Program-made: the position numbers and the translations under genes
In this document: piece by piece, positions 5,882 to 13,259 of the stretch
Layout of the letters: each line of letters begins with the position of its first letter
Numbering within the stretch: position 1 is the stretch's first letter
Notes under the pieces: model-generated
What the model saw: only the letters and a program-made list of their open reading frames with translations
Databases searched by the model: none
Told to the model about the DNA's origin: nothing
Assembly: GCA_030156305.1 (NCBI GenBank)
Contig: JASGMZ010000027.1
Location: 1-19,472, forward strand
Direction of reading: 5' to 3'
Length of the DNA stretch: 19,472 nucleotides
From: Bacteroidales bacterium
GTDB lineage: Bacteria; Bacteroidota; Bacteroidia; Bacteroidales; UBA12077

Positions 5882-8743
5882 ATGAGCTTATTTAAAAGAA
5901 TCATAATTACTTGTTTTTTTAGTTTAATTTTTACCAGGCTGTTGTTTGGAAATCAGGCTTATATTGAAAATAATTTTAATTTCCCTGATACTATCTCCAA
6001 TCAATCTGAGCAAATACAAATTGAATATTTACTTGATTCAGCCGAAAAGTTAATAAGTATTGATTATACCCGATCGAACGAATTAATTTCTTTAGCTCGT
6101 AAATATGCCGATAGTTTGGATGATAAGTTACAGTTGAGCAAAGTGTTATTTTTGCAAGGGAAGCTGAATTATGCTCACGGAGATTTTTATGAGGCGGAAG
6201 AAATTTTCCAGCATCTTTTAGATAACCATCAAAATATACTGACTAATAATACCATAGCAGAAATTAAACATGCGTTAGGATTAACCTATATGCGGTTTAA
6301 TAATTATAATAAAGCAATTAATCTGATTCAGGAAGCATTGTTTGTTTATGAAAAATCTGATGACAAGCTCAACATTGCTACCGCAATAAAAGATTTAGGA
6401 GTAATTTATTATTATTTAGGGAATGAAAACTCCGCTTTAGAAGAATATCAAAAAGCATTGTTATTATACAGAGATTTAGAAAATAACCAGGGTATTGCTC
6501 AATGTTTAAATAATATAGGTATGATATTCAGATTGAAAGGAAACTATGCCCTTGCCATCGAATATCTGGAGAAATCATTAGAATTAAAATATTTATTAAA
6601 TAATGAACCAGGCATTGCGAATAGCCTGGGAAATATCGGCCATGTTTATGCTTCGGCAGGAGATTATGATAAAGCACTTGACTATTATAACAAGATGCTT
6701 GAAAAATGGCTTGAAATGGATAATGTTAATGGTATTTCCGAAGCATACAATTATTTAGGAGAAGTTTATCTTTGTATGGACAAACCCAATCAAGCCATTG
6801 ATGTTTTACTTAAAGGAAATAAAATTGCTTCCCGGAATAAACTTAAACAGCGCCTTACCGATAATTATGAACTTTTATCTAAGGCTTATGAACAGAGAGA
6901 TAATTATGAAACAGCATTAACATACTTTAAAAAATATAATGTAAGTAAAGATTCGTTATACGAAAGTTTAACCAATCAGCGAATTTCTGAATATATAACA
7001 CGCTATGAAAAATTAAGGGCAGAAAATGAACTAATTGATCAGGAAAGAAAAATTTTAGAACAACGGTTCCAGATCATTATTACGATAATAATACTTGTTG
7101 GACTTATTGTATTCTTATTCTTTTTATATCGGCAAAATAAAACTATTCGTCGTAAAAGCAAAAAAATTCAAAAAATTAACAGGGAATTGGATTTTAGGGT
7201 ACAACAAAAAACTTCAGAACTAAGACTTGCTCATTTTTCTATCGATTTAGCCTTTGATGCCATTATTTGGATGGAAAAAAACGGCAAAATAATTTATGTT
7301 AACCAGTCGGCCTGCAATATGTTATCATATAGAAAAGAAGAGCTGGAAGAAATGTATATTTTTGATATCGTTGCTGAATTTACGGATGATGTGTGGAACG
7401 ATTACTGGGATCAACTAAAACAAAAACAATCATTGATTATTCAACTGAATTATCAAACAAAAAGGGGTAGTGAAATTCCTGTTGAAGTAGCCTTTAATTT
7501 TCGTGAATTTGAAGGCCAGGAATATAACTTTACGTTTAGTAGGAATATTGTTGACCGAAAGATTGCAGAAGAGAAACTTAAAAAGGCAAAAGAGAGAGCA
7601 GAACGTTCTGATCACCTAAAATCGGAATTTTTAGCCAATATGTCGCATGAAATTCGTACACCCATGAATGCTATCAATGGGTTTTTAAGTTTATTATCTG
7701 ATGATGATGTGTCCTCAAATCAAAAAAAAGAAATTATTGAATTAGCCCGTACAAGCAGCAATGATCTTATTAATATTATTAATGATATTATTGATATATC
7801 TAAGATTGAAGCTGATGAACTTACCATAGAGAAGGCATTGTATTATGTAAATGATATTCTGCAGGAAATTTATGATTACTATATAAAAGATTTGAATTAT
7901 TTACATAAAAATAAAGTGCAATTAAAACTGGAAAAAGATGATTCAACCGTTAAAGACAGGATTGCTTTTTATACTGACAAATCCAGGTTTAAGCAGGTTA
8001 TGAACAACCTAATAAGCAATGCCATTAAATTTACGGATGAAGGTGAAATTGTTTTTGGATATCAACGGATTACCTCTGGAGGAAGAAAACTCCTGAAATT
8101 TTTTGTTAAAGATACTGGAATTGGTATTCCGGAGGATAGTCAGGAATATATTTTTAACCGGTTTAGTAAACTCGACGATAAACGAAAAAAAACCTATAAA
8201 GGCACCGGATTGGGGCTATCCATTTCCAAAAACCTGGTTCAAATGTTAGGCGGGAAGATTGGTGTTCAATCGGAAATAAATAAAGGATCAGAATTTTATT
8301 TTACATTACCTTACAAAATACTTGATAACAAGGAAACCAAACTTCTATATACTCCGGAAAAGAAAATTGAGGTTGATTGGGAGGATAAAGTAATTTTGGT
8401 AGTTGAAGATACACCCTCTAATTATTTACTTATAGAAAATTATTTAAAGTCTACAAAAATTCAGGTGTTTTGGGCTAAATCAGGAAAAGAAGCCATTGAT
8501 ATTTTTAAAGAAACAGAACATCTCGATTTGGTGTTAATGGATATTCAGTTACCCGGAATTAATGGTTACGAAGTAACAAAACTGATAAAGGCATATAACC
8601 AGAATGTTCCTGTAATTGCACAAACGGCTTATGCGCTATCAGGTGAAAAAGAACAAAGTCTTAAAGAAGGTTGTGACGACTATATTGCGAAGCCGTTTAA
8701 AAAAGAAACATTAATTGAGGTGCTAAGTAAACACATTCAATAA
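5882..8743 (+). CDS. Hybrid sensor histidine kinase: signal peptide, TPRs, TM, PAS, HisKA, HATPase, receiver
   Basis: A 953-residue membrane sensor. A hydrophobic leader (about 5-23) precedes tetratricopeptide repeats (about 45-365; units such as ALGLTYMRFNNYNKAI and NNIGMIFRLKGNYALAI), expected in the periplasm. A membrane helix spans about 396-416, followed by a short coiled coil, a PAS domain (about 453-565; NGKIIYVNQSACNML), the dimerisation/phosphoacceptor domain with His589 in MSHEIRTPMNA, and the ATPase domain: N box NNLISNA (708-714), G1 DTGIG (744-748), G2 GTGLG (774-778). A C-terminal receiver has acidic residues E842/D843, phosphoacceptor Asp887 and conserved Lys937. There is no DNA-binding output domain, so phosphotransfer to a separate partner is inferred; no response regulator is adjacent. 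All key catalytic residues are present. The ECF sigma gene follows after 275 bases but a link is not shown. The signal sensed is unknown. Confidence -1.
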   Translation: MSLFKRIIITCFFSLIFTRLLFGNQAYIENNFNFPDTISNQSEQIQIEYLLDSAEKLISIDYTRSNELISLARKYADSLDDKLQLSKVLFLQGKLNYAHGDFYEAEEIFQHLLDNHQNILTNNTIAEIKHALGLTYMRFNNYNKAINLIQEALFVYEKSDDKLNIATAIKDLGVIYYYLGNENSALEEYQKALLLYRDLENNQGIAQCLNNIGMIFRLKGNYALAIEYLEKSLELKYLLNNEPGIANSLGNIGHVYASAGDYDKALDYYNKMLEKWLEMDNVNGISEAYNYLGEVYLCMDKPNQAIDVLLKGNKIASRNKLKQRLTDNYELLSKAYEQRDNYETALTYFKKYNVSKDSLYESLTNQRISEYITRYEKLRAENELIDQERKILEQRFQIIITIIILVGLIVFLFFLYRQNKTIRRKSKKIQKINRELDFRVQQKTSELRLAHFSIDLAFDAIIWMEKNGKIIYVNQSACNMLSYRKEELEEMYIFDIVAEFTDDVWNDYWDQLKQKQSLIIQLNYQTKRGSEIPVEVAFNFREFEGQEYNFTFSRNIVDRKIAEEKLKKAKERAERSDHLKSEFLANMSHEIRTPMNAINGFLSLLSDDDVSSNQKKEIIELARTSSNDLINIINDIIDISKIEADELTIEKALYYVNDILQEIYDYYIKDLNYLHKNKVQLKLEKDDSTVKDRIAFYTDKSRFKQVMNNLISNAIKFTDEGEIVFGYQRITSGGRKLLKFFVKDTGIGIPEDSQEYIFNRFSKLDDKRKKTYKGTGLGLSISKNLVQMLGGKIGVQSEINKGSEFYFTLPYKILDNKETKLLYTPEKKIEVDWEDKVILVVEDTPSNYLLIENYLKSTKIQVFWAKSGKEAIDIFKETEHLDLVLMDIQLPGINGYEVTKLIKAYNQNVPVIAQTAYALSGEKEQSLKEGCDDYIAKPFKKETLIEVLSKHIQ

Positions 8744-8751
8744 ACTCGTTA

Positions 8752-8916
8752 TTAAATATTTATTTGTATTCGTTTAAAGTTTTTTTTCGAAGCACAATTT
8801 TTTTTATCAGATAACGTTTTATCAGATTTGAGAATTGGTTTTTCCCAGCCACCATACATCGGATTTGGTAGTACAATAAACTTTTTTCCAAATAAATCTT
8901 TGTTTTTATTTACCAT
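8752..8916 (-). CDS. Possible short protein of 54 residues, unrecognised
   Basis: The 275-base gap between the hybrid kinase and the sigma factor holds a complete minus-strand frame from ATG (8914-8916) to TAA (8752-8754). The product starts MVNKNKDLFGKKFIVLPNP, includes the aromatic/glycine patch MYGGWEKP, and has a lysine-rich tail (KKNCASKKNFKRIQINI). The N-terminal half reads like real protein (one hydrophobic strand, then PNPMYGGW), while the tail is low-complexity and A-rich. No signal peptide, membrane segment or promoter box is apparent. It could be a genuine small gene, the end of a decayed gene, or chance. It lies convergent to the kinase, with its stop 9 bases from the kinase stop codon. 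No function is assigned. Confidence -1.
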   Translation of the reverse strand: MVNKNKDLFGKKFIVLPNPMYGGWEKPILKSDKTLSDKKNCASKKNFKRIQINI

Positions 8917-9018
8917 GTTAAATCCGAGGAAATGAATAAAATTTTGGGAATAAAAATTAATCTGCTTGTAACTTTTTATATCCTTAAACGTCTTACCAAC
9001 GGATTAGCGTAAAATGGA

Positions 9019-9504
9019 ATGACTGTAGAGCAATACAATAAAAGTGTAGATTTGTATTCTGATGCTGTATATCGGTTTATTTTAAAAAACATTAACCAAA
9101 CCGATGAGGCAAAAGATATTGTGCAGGATACTTTTGAGAAATTGTGGGTAAGAGCAGCCGATGTGTCGTTTGAAAAGGTAAAATCTTATTTGTTTTCTAC
9201 AGCCTACCATACCATGATTGATAAAATCAGGAAAAATAAACAAATCTCGTCGGTTGATGAATATGGGAGTTTAGATCCGTTGCATAATGAGCATTATACT
9301 GATTTAGGAGAAATCTTAAACGAAGCCATAAAGCAGTTGCCGGACGTGCAACGTTCGGTAATCCTGCTGAGAGATTACGAAGGATATGCTTACCATGAAA
9401 TTGCTGATATTACAGGATTATCCGAGTCGCAGGTTAAAGTTTATATTTATCGTGGAAGATTGGCACTGAAAAAATATATTGGCAGCATAGAAGTTTTAAT
9501 ATAA
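9019..9504 (+). CDS. ECF-type RNA polymerase sigma factor
   Basis: A 161-residue group 4 (extracytoplasmic function) sigma factor that would direct RNA polymerase to a small regulon. The sigma-2 domain spans about residues 8-78, with the core-binding signature DEAKDIVQDTFEKLW, then FSTAYHTMIDKIRKNKQ. A short linker leads to the sigma-4 domain (about 100-155), with LPDVQRSVILLRDYEGYAYHEIA and the helix-turn-helix GLSESQVKVYIYRGRLALKKY. ATG 9019 is preferred; the ATG five bases upstream meets a stop after two codons. The next gene begins 11 bases after the stop and encodes an anti-sigma-like membrane protein, so control by sequestration at the membrane is likely (inference from arrangement). 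No TAnnTTTG box is seen in front, so it may be expressed from an alternative promoter, perhaps its own. Confidence -1.
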   Translation: MTVEQYNKSVDLYSDAVYRFILKNINQTDEAKDIVQDTFEKLWVRAADVSFEKVKSYLFSTAYHTMIDKIRKNKQISSVDEYGSLDPLHNEHYTDLGEILNEAIKQLPDVQRSVILLRDYEGYAYHEIADITGLSESQVKVYIYRGRLALKKYIGSIEVLI

Positions 9505-9515
9505 GGGATCAATCA

Positions 9516-10604
9516 ATGACTGAAATTAACAGACATAATTACGAAATCTTTTTTATAGATTACCTCGATGGCAACTTATCTCCATCGCAGGAAAAACGAT
9601 TATGGCCTTTTTTAGAGGAAAATCCTGATTTAAAAAATGAGTTGGAAAATTTTAAGCCTGTTGAAATTTCCAGTGAAAAACAACTATTTCCTGAAAAACA
9701 GCAATTAAAAAAAACGGTTTTATTAGATGAGGCTAATAGCTCAATTTTTGATGAACTTTGTATCCGTTATATCGAAGGTGATTTGAGCTTGAAAGAAAAA
9801 GTTGCGTTGAATGAATACATAGAAAATAATTCGGGAAAATCCAAGGAGCTATTAATTTATAAGCAAACAAAATTAAAAGCGGATTCATTGATTTCATTTC
9901 CGGATAAAGAGAAGTTGAAAAAATCCGGTATGGTTTTCGCGCGGAAAAGATTATATCCTTATATCGCTGTTGCTGCCTCCATATTATTGCTTTTTGCTGT
10001 ATATCTTTTTGTTCCACAAAAAAAGGAAGAACCCTATTCAAACAGGTTTGCTGTTTTTGAAACTAAACCTGCACAGGAAAATTTTAAAATACTGGAATTA
10101 ACCGAAGAACCAGTATCAACGAATAAGCCAATTCCTTTGGCAGAAGCGGAAAAACAACCATCACCAACTAAAATAAATGAACATCATTCCATACAATCAG
10201 CAGACGATATAGAAAAGGAACGTTTTAGGGTAACTGCTATTGAACCACTTCCAATTAAACGGATTGAGCAAAAAAGAAATCCCTTAAATATTGCCAAAGT
10301 TGAGTCCGGAATTACGAATAAAACGTTGGACTATTTTCAAGCCCAATACAGTCAGGAGCCCGAGTATAAAAATTTAACCTCGTTTTTAGCCGAATCGGTA
10401 AGTGAAAGATTGATTAAGACTCCCGAAAATGAAAACAAAAAGTTCGAACTTTTTGATTTGGCACGTTGGAGTGTTAAGGGTATTAACTGGTTAACCGGCA
10501 GCAATATGACATTAGAAAAACAATACAACAAAGAAGGAGAAGCTGAAAAAATTAACTTCAATTCAAAGCTTATCGCCTTTTCCGCACCTATTCGGGAAAA
10601 ATAA
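9516..10604 (+). CDS. Putative membrane-bound anti-sigma factor
   Basis: A 362-residue single-pass membrane protein directly after the sigma factor gene. The cytoplasmic N-terminus has two related segments: residues about 8-45 (FFIDYLDGNLSPSQEKRL, then FLEENPDLKNELENF) and about 76-115 (LCIRYIEGDLSLKEKVAL, then YIENNSGKSKELL). This short acidic helical pattern is what I recall at the N-terminus of many Bacteroidota anti-sigma proteins; no Cys/His zinc anti-sigma motif is present. A membrane helix follows at about 149-166 (IAVAASILLLFAVYLFV), then a periplasmic region of about 195 residues, Pro/Glu/Lys-rich at first and more structured near the end (FELFDLARWSVKGINWLTG). The last part has no family I can name. 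Function is inferred mainly from position, topology and the N-terminal segment. Confidence -1.
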   Translation: MTEINRHNYEIFFIDYLDGNLSPSQEKRLWPFLEENPDLKNELENFKPVEISSEKQLFPEKQQLKKTVLLDEANSSIFDELCIRYIEGDLSLKEKVALNEYIENNSGKSKELLIYKQTKLKADSLISFPDKEKLKKSGMVFARKRLYPYIAVAASILLLFAVYLFVPQKKEEPYSNRFAVFETKPAQENFKILELTEEPVSTNKPIPLAEAEKQPSPTKINEHHSIQSADDIEKERFRVTAIEPLPIKRIEQKRNPLNIAKVESGITNKTLDYFQAQYSQEPEYKNLTSFLAESVSERLIKTPENENKKFELFDLARWSVKGINWLTGSNMTLEKQYNKEGEAEKINFNSKLIAFSAPIREK

Positions 10605-10685
10605 AAATTTGCTGTAACAAATATCAGTACTTGTCCGTCCTATGGATGAAAATAATCAGTAAGAAAAAATAATTAAAAATTTAAT

Positions 10686-11579
10686 ATGATGAAAAAAAGT
10701 ATATTATTATTAGCGATTTTAATATTTACATTAGGTGTTGTAGCACAAGAAAACAAAACCGATGTGGATACAATGAAAAAAGAACTGAATGAAAAGAAAG
10801 CAGATACCACTAAAATTCTGTTAAAGCGAAAAACCGTAAAAATTATCGAAGACGAAGATGAGGGAGAAACTCAAATTTACGTAAAAAGACATGACAGAGA
10901 TGATTGGGAATTTTTAGGAGATAACAATCATTTTCGTTCCAGTCGATTCAGAGGTTCCTGGTCTGGTTTTTCTCTGGGATTAAGCAATTTTGTAGATGAG
11001 GATTTTTCTATCAGCCGTTCGGGCGATAACGAATTTATGGACTTGAATACAGGCAAATCATGGAATATGAATATTAATTTTGCTCAGTATAGCATCAATT
11101 TGGTTAATAACAAATTTGGGTTGGTAACTGGGTTAGGCCTTGAATTTAATTATTATCGTTTCGATAGCGATAACTCCATTCAGAAAGATGTTGATGGTGT
11201 AATTATTAATCGGGATTTACCCGATACCTGGAATGTTGAAAAATCTAAGTTTTCAACAACTTACGCAACTTTACCCATACTGTTCGAAGTGCACACATCA
11301 TCTTATCAGAATAGTGGAATCGTTTTCGCTGCAGGTGTAATTGGTGGTGCTAAATTAGGTTCCAATACAAAAGTAGTTTATAAAGAAAGTGGCGATAAAA
11401 AGAAAGATAAAGTAAGAAATGATTATAATCTGAACCCGTTCAGATATGGTATAACTGCAAGATTGGGTGTCGGAGATTGGCTTGTTTATGGAACCTATTA
11501 TCTTACCCCGCTGTTTGAAAAAAATAAAGGCCCGGAATTATATCCTATTAGTGTTGGTTTAGCCCTTTCCTTCGAATAA
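10686..11579 (+). CDS. Outer-membrane beta-barrel protein of the sigma/anti-sigma cluster
   Basis: A 297-residue protein with a signal peptide (MMKKSILLLAILIFTLGVVAQ); either of the two initial methionines could be the start. After the signal comes a charged segment (about 25-75) with EDEDEGE and KRHDRDDWE, then a barrel-like region from about 85 to the end rich in alternating aromatic/polar residues (GSWSGFSLGLSNFVDED, FGLVTGLGLEFNYYRF, YGITARLGVGDWLVYGTYY) and ending SVGLALSFE with a terminal aromatic residue. This suggests an outer-membrane barrel with an N-terminal periplasmic extension. It lies 81 bases after the anti-sigma-like gene and is followed by a terminator, so it likely belongs to the same operon or regulon and may be a target of the sigma factor (inference). 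Function is not recognised. Confidence -1.
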   Translation: MMKKSILLLAILIFTLGVVAQENKTDVDTMKKELNEKKADTTKILLKRKTVKIIEDEDEGETQIYVKRHDRDDWEFLGDNNHFRSSRFRGSWSGFSLGLSNFVDEDFSISRSGDNEFMDLNTGKSWNMNINFAQYSINLVNNKFGLVTGLGLEFNYYRFDSDNSIQKDVDGVIINRDLPDTWNVEKSKFSTTYATLPILFEVHTSSYQNSGIVFAAGVIGGAKLGSNTKVVYKESGDKKKDKVRNDYNLNPFRYGITARLGVGDWLVYGTYYLTPLFEKNKGPELYPISVGLALSFE

Positions 11580-11604
11580 ATATTTAAAAAAGGATATTTT
11601 TACT

Positions 11605-11637
11605 ATAAGTCATCATAAAACGGTGGCTTATTTTTTA
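11605..11637 (+). terminator. Rho-independent terminator after the sigma-factor cluster
   Basis: A 10-bp stem pairs ATAAGTCATC (11605-11614) with GGTGGCTTAT (11622-11631), including two G-U pairs in RNA, around a 7-base loop, and runs directly into a T tract (11630-11636). It lies 26 bases after the barrel gene stop. Confidence -1.
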
Positions 11638-11710
11638 TTATAATGAGTTAACTAAAATATTATTTAATAAATAAACTATAATTTCGTGTAAAAAAATAAA
11701 TTAAAATAAT

Positions 11711-11965
11711 TTAATTAAAAATTACTTTTTTTTATTTTCTGCTTTATTCCTTGCAATTTCTTTAAGTGTTCAACAAAGTTTTCTCGATAGTTTTTTACTG
11801 GCTCATGAGCATGAGCACGATACCATGAAAATAGATTTGTTATTGGAAAAGTATTTCTTCAGATATATACGGGGAGAGATGCATGACGGCGAGGAATGCC
11901 TGGATAAAGCCATGGAAGCAGTATTTAACAATTTGGGTGCTACCTATGAAACATCCATGCACTGA
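11711..11965 (+). pseudogene. Decayed N-terminal fragment, probably of a TPR signalling protein
   Basis: The frame open from 11705 to the TGA at 11963-11965 encodes a signal-peptide-like stretch (IKNYFFLFSALFLAISLSVQ), then LDSFLLAHEHEHDTMKIDLL and, later, NNLGATYE. The phrase HDTxKIxLL just after a signal peptide is typical of Bacteroidota periplasmic TPR proteins (kinases and SpoIIE phosphatases), and NNLGATYE resembles a TPR helix. No ATG opens the frame; an ATT at 11714 stands about where the start would be expected, suggesting a lost start codon. Between these recognisable parts the sequence is anomalous, as if internal sequence had been lost. Together with the PP2C tail at 12041-12272 it looks like the remnant of one large gene. 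The N-terminal assignment is an inference; the absence of an intact gene is clear. Confidence -1.
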
Positions 11966-12040
11966 AGGTCACAAAAATGTAATGAATATAACATGGATGT
12001 TCCACAAGGCCAATTAATTAACTAAAAATATAATTCGTGT

Positions 12041-12272
12041 GAAATTAATATTCATCAGAGCGGCATGCTTTATATTTACCGATGGTTATGTTGATCAGTT
12101 TGGCGGGAAAAATAAAAGAAAATTCAGAATAGCTCCTTTCAAAGGCCTTCTTTTTGCTATTCATAATAAGGCAATGGATGAGCAGAAAAAAATACTTGAA
12201 ACAAAGTTCAATTCATGGAAAGGCTCATTGGAACAAATTGATGATGTGCTCGTATTTGGTTTCAGAATTTGA
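12041..12272 (+). pseudogene. C-terminal remnant of a SpoIIE/PP2C-type protein phosphatase, frameshifted
   Basis: This stretch encodes FTDGYVDQFGGKNKRKF, then LLFAIHNKAMDEQKKILE and FNSWKGSLEQIDDVLVFGFRI, which I recognise as the C-terminal end of the SpoIIE-like Ser/Thr phosphatase domain found in Bacteroidota TPR phosphatases. TDG and the late DD are conserved metal-site elements of PP2C folds. Only about 65 residues survive of a domain of roughly 200. Just before FTDG, family-like sequence (GMLYI) lies in a different frame at 12062-12076, so a loss of about two bases in the T run at 12075-12077 is likely. A GTG at 12039 could open the downstream frame for 77 codons, but such a product would lack most of the catalytic domain. 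I regard it as a pseudogene fragment. Confidence -1.
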
Positions 12273-12300
12273 CGGATCACCAGAAGTTTTATTATCTTAG
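12268..12300 (+). promoter_or_regulatory. Putative pepE promoter
   Basis: A TTTG at 12268-12271 and TATCTTAG at 12293-12300 (one mismatch to TAnnTTTG) are separated by 21 bases, the same spacing as in two other promoter candidates in this window. The -7 box ends 37 bases before the pepE ATG. The -33 element overlaps the end of the phosphatase remnant. Confidence -1.
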
Positions 12301-12337
12301 CAAAAAAATAAATTATAAATGTTAAAAACAGGCTATT

Positions 12338-13051
12338 ATGAGACTTCTTTTAATAAGTAATTCAACCAATGCTGGTGAAGCATATCTTGATTATCCAAAA
12401 TATGAAATCAAGAAGTTTCTCGGGGATAAAGTTAAAAAGGTGTTGTTTATTCCTTATGCTGCAGTTACCTTTTCGTTTGATGAATATCAGAAAAAAGTTC
12501 AGGATCGTTTTTCTGAAATAGGTTACGAGGTAGATTCTATTCATCATTACGATTATGATAAAAAGAAACAAGCTATCAAAGATGCGGAAGCCATTGTTGT
12601 AGGTGGTGGCAACACATTTCACCTTACAAAACTTATGCAGCAACAGGATTTACTGGAAACCATCCGTTACGAATGTTTAAAAGGAAAACCCTATGTGGGT
12701 TGGAGTGCCGGTTCTAATGTTACCTGCCCAACGATTTGTACAACCAACGATATGCCAATTGTTGAACCGGAAAGTTTTCATGCCATTAACCTGATACGCT
12801 TTCAGATTAATCCACACTATCTGGATGCCAATCCTGACGGACATGCCGGAGAAACCCGTGAACAAAGAATTAATGAATATTTGGTTGCTAATCCATACAT
12901 TTATGTTGTTGGGTTACGAGAAGGCACTATGCTTAAAATTGATAATGCTAAAGTTGAATTAATAGGCCCACGAAATGCCCGAATATTTAAATATGGCAGG
13001 GAACCCAGAGAAATTGCCCCAGGCGATGATCTTGATTTTTTGTTTGAGTAA
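12338..13051 (+). CDS. pepE: Dipeptidase E (alpha-aspartyl dipeptidase, peptidase family S51)
   Basis: A 237-residue cytoplasmic serine peptidase that splits dipeptides with an N-terminal aspartate. The start MRLLLISNSTNAGEAYLDY and the nucleophile elbow VGWSAGSNV match PepE. Likely triad residues are Ser123 (GWSAG), Asp138 (CTTNDMPI) and His160 (QINPHYLD), each offset by three from the Salmonella PepE Ser120/Asp135/His157. Length and motifs match the family and the gene appears intact. It stands alone, with a possible promoter upstream and a strong terminator 19 bases after its stop. Its likely role is recycling Asp-X dipeptides from protein turnover or peptide uptake. Confidence -1.
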   Translation: MRLLLISNSTNAGEAYLDYPKYEIKKFLGDKVKKVLFIPYAAVTFSFDEYQKKVQDRFSEIGYEVDSIHHYDYDKKKQAIKDAEAIVVGGGNTFHLTKLMQQQDLLETIRYECLKGKPYVGWSAGSNVTCPTICTTNDMPIVEPESFHAINLIRFQINPHYLDANPDGHAGETREQRINEYLVANPYIYVVGLREGTMLKIDNAKVELIGPRNARIFKYGREPREIAPGDDLDFLFE

Positions 13052-13070
13052 AACTAATGAGCCTAAGATA

Positions 13071-13109
13071 AATAAGCTGTCTTTTCTTTAATAGACAGCT
13101 TATTTTTTT
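13071..13109 (+). terminator. Strong Rho-independent terminator after pepE
   Basis: A 12-bp perfect stem, AATAAGCTGTCT (13071-13082) with AGACAGCTTATT (13093-13104), encloses a 10-base loop and is followed by a T run to 13109. The A run before the stem means it may also stop transcription from the opposite direction. Confidence -1.
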
Positions 13110-13259
13110 AATAATTTTATGTTTTTTGCACTTTGTTCATACATAATAAAATATAAAAAAAATTAAACTTTCGTTTCACCATAAAATATTTTAACTTGTA
13201 ACAGATTTTAAAGTTATTCGTCATATATAATTATATAAATCATAAAAATAGTATTAAAA

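Noticed and set aside
12039..12272. A 77-residue frame starting at GTG that might be called a small gene.
   Set aside because: Its sequence is the tail of a SpoIIE-like phosphatase domain with the rest missing, so it is better described as a pseudogene fragment.
13224..13237. 14-bp palindrome TATATAATTATATA upstream of the ABC ATPase gene.
   Set aside because: Alternating A/T sequence is expected by chance in this intergenic region; not listed as a regulatory site.
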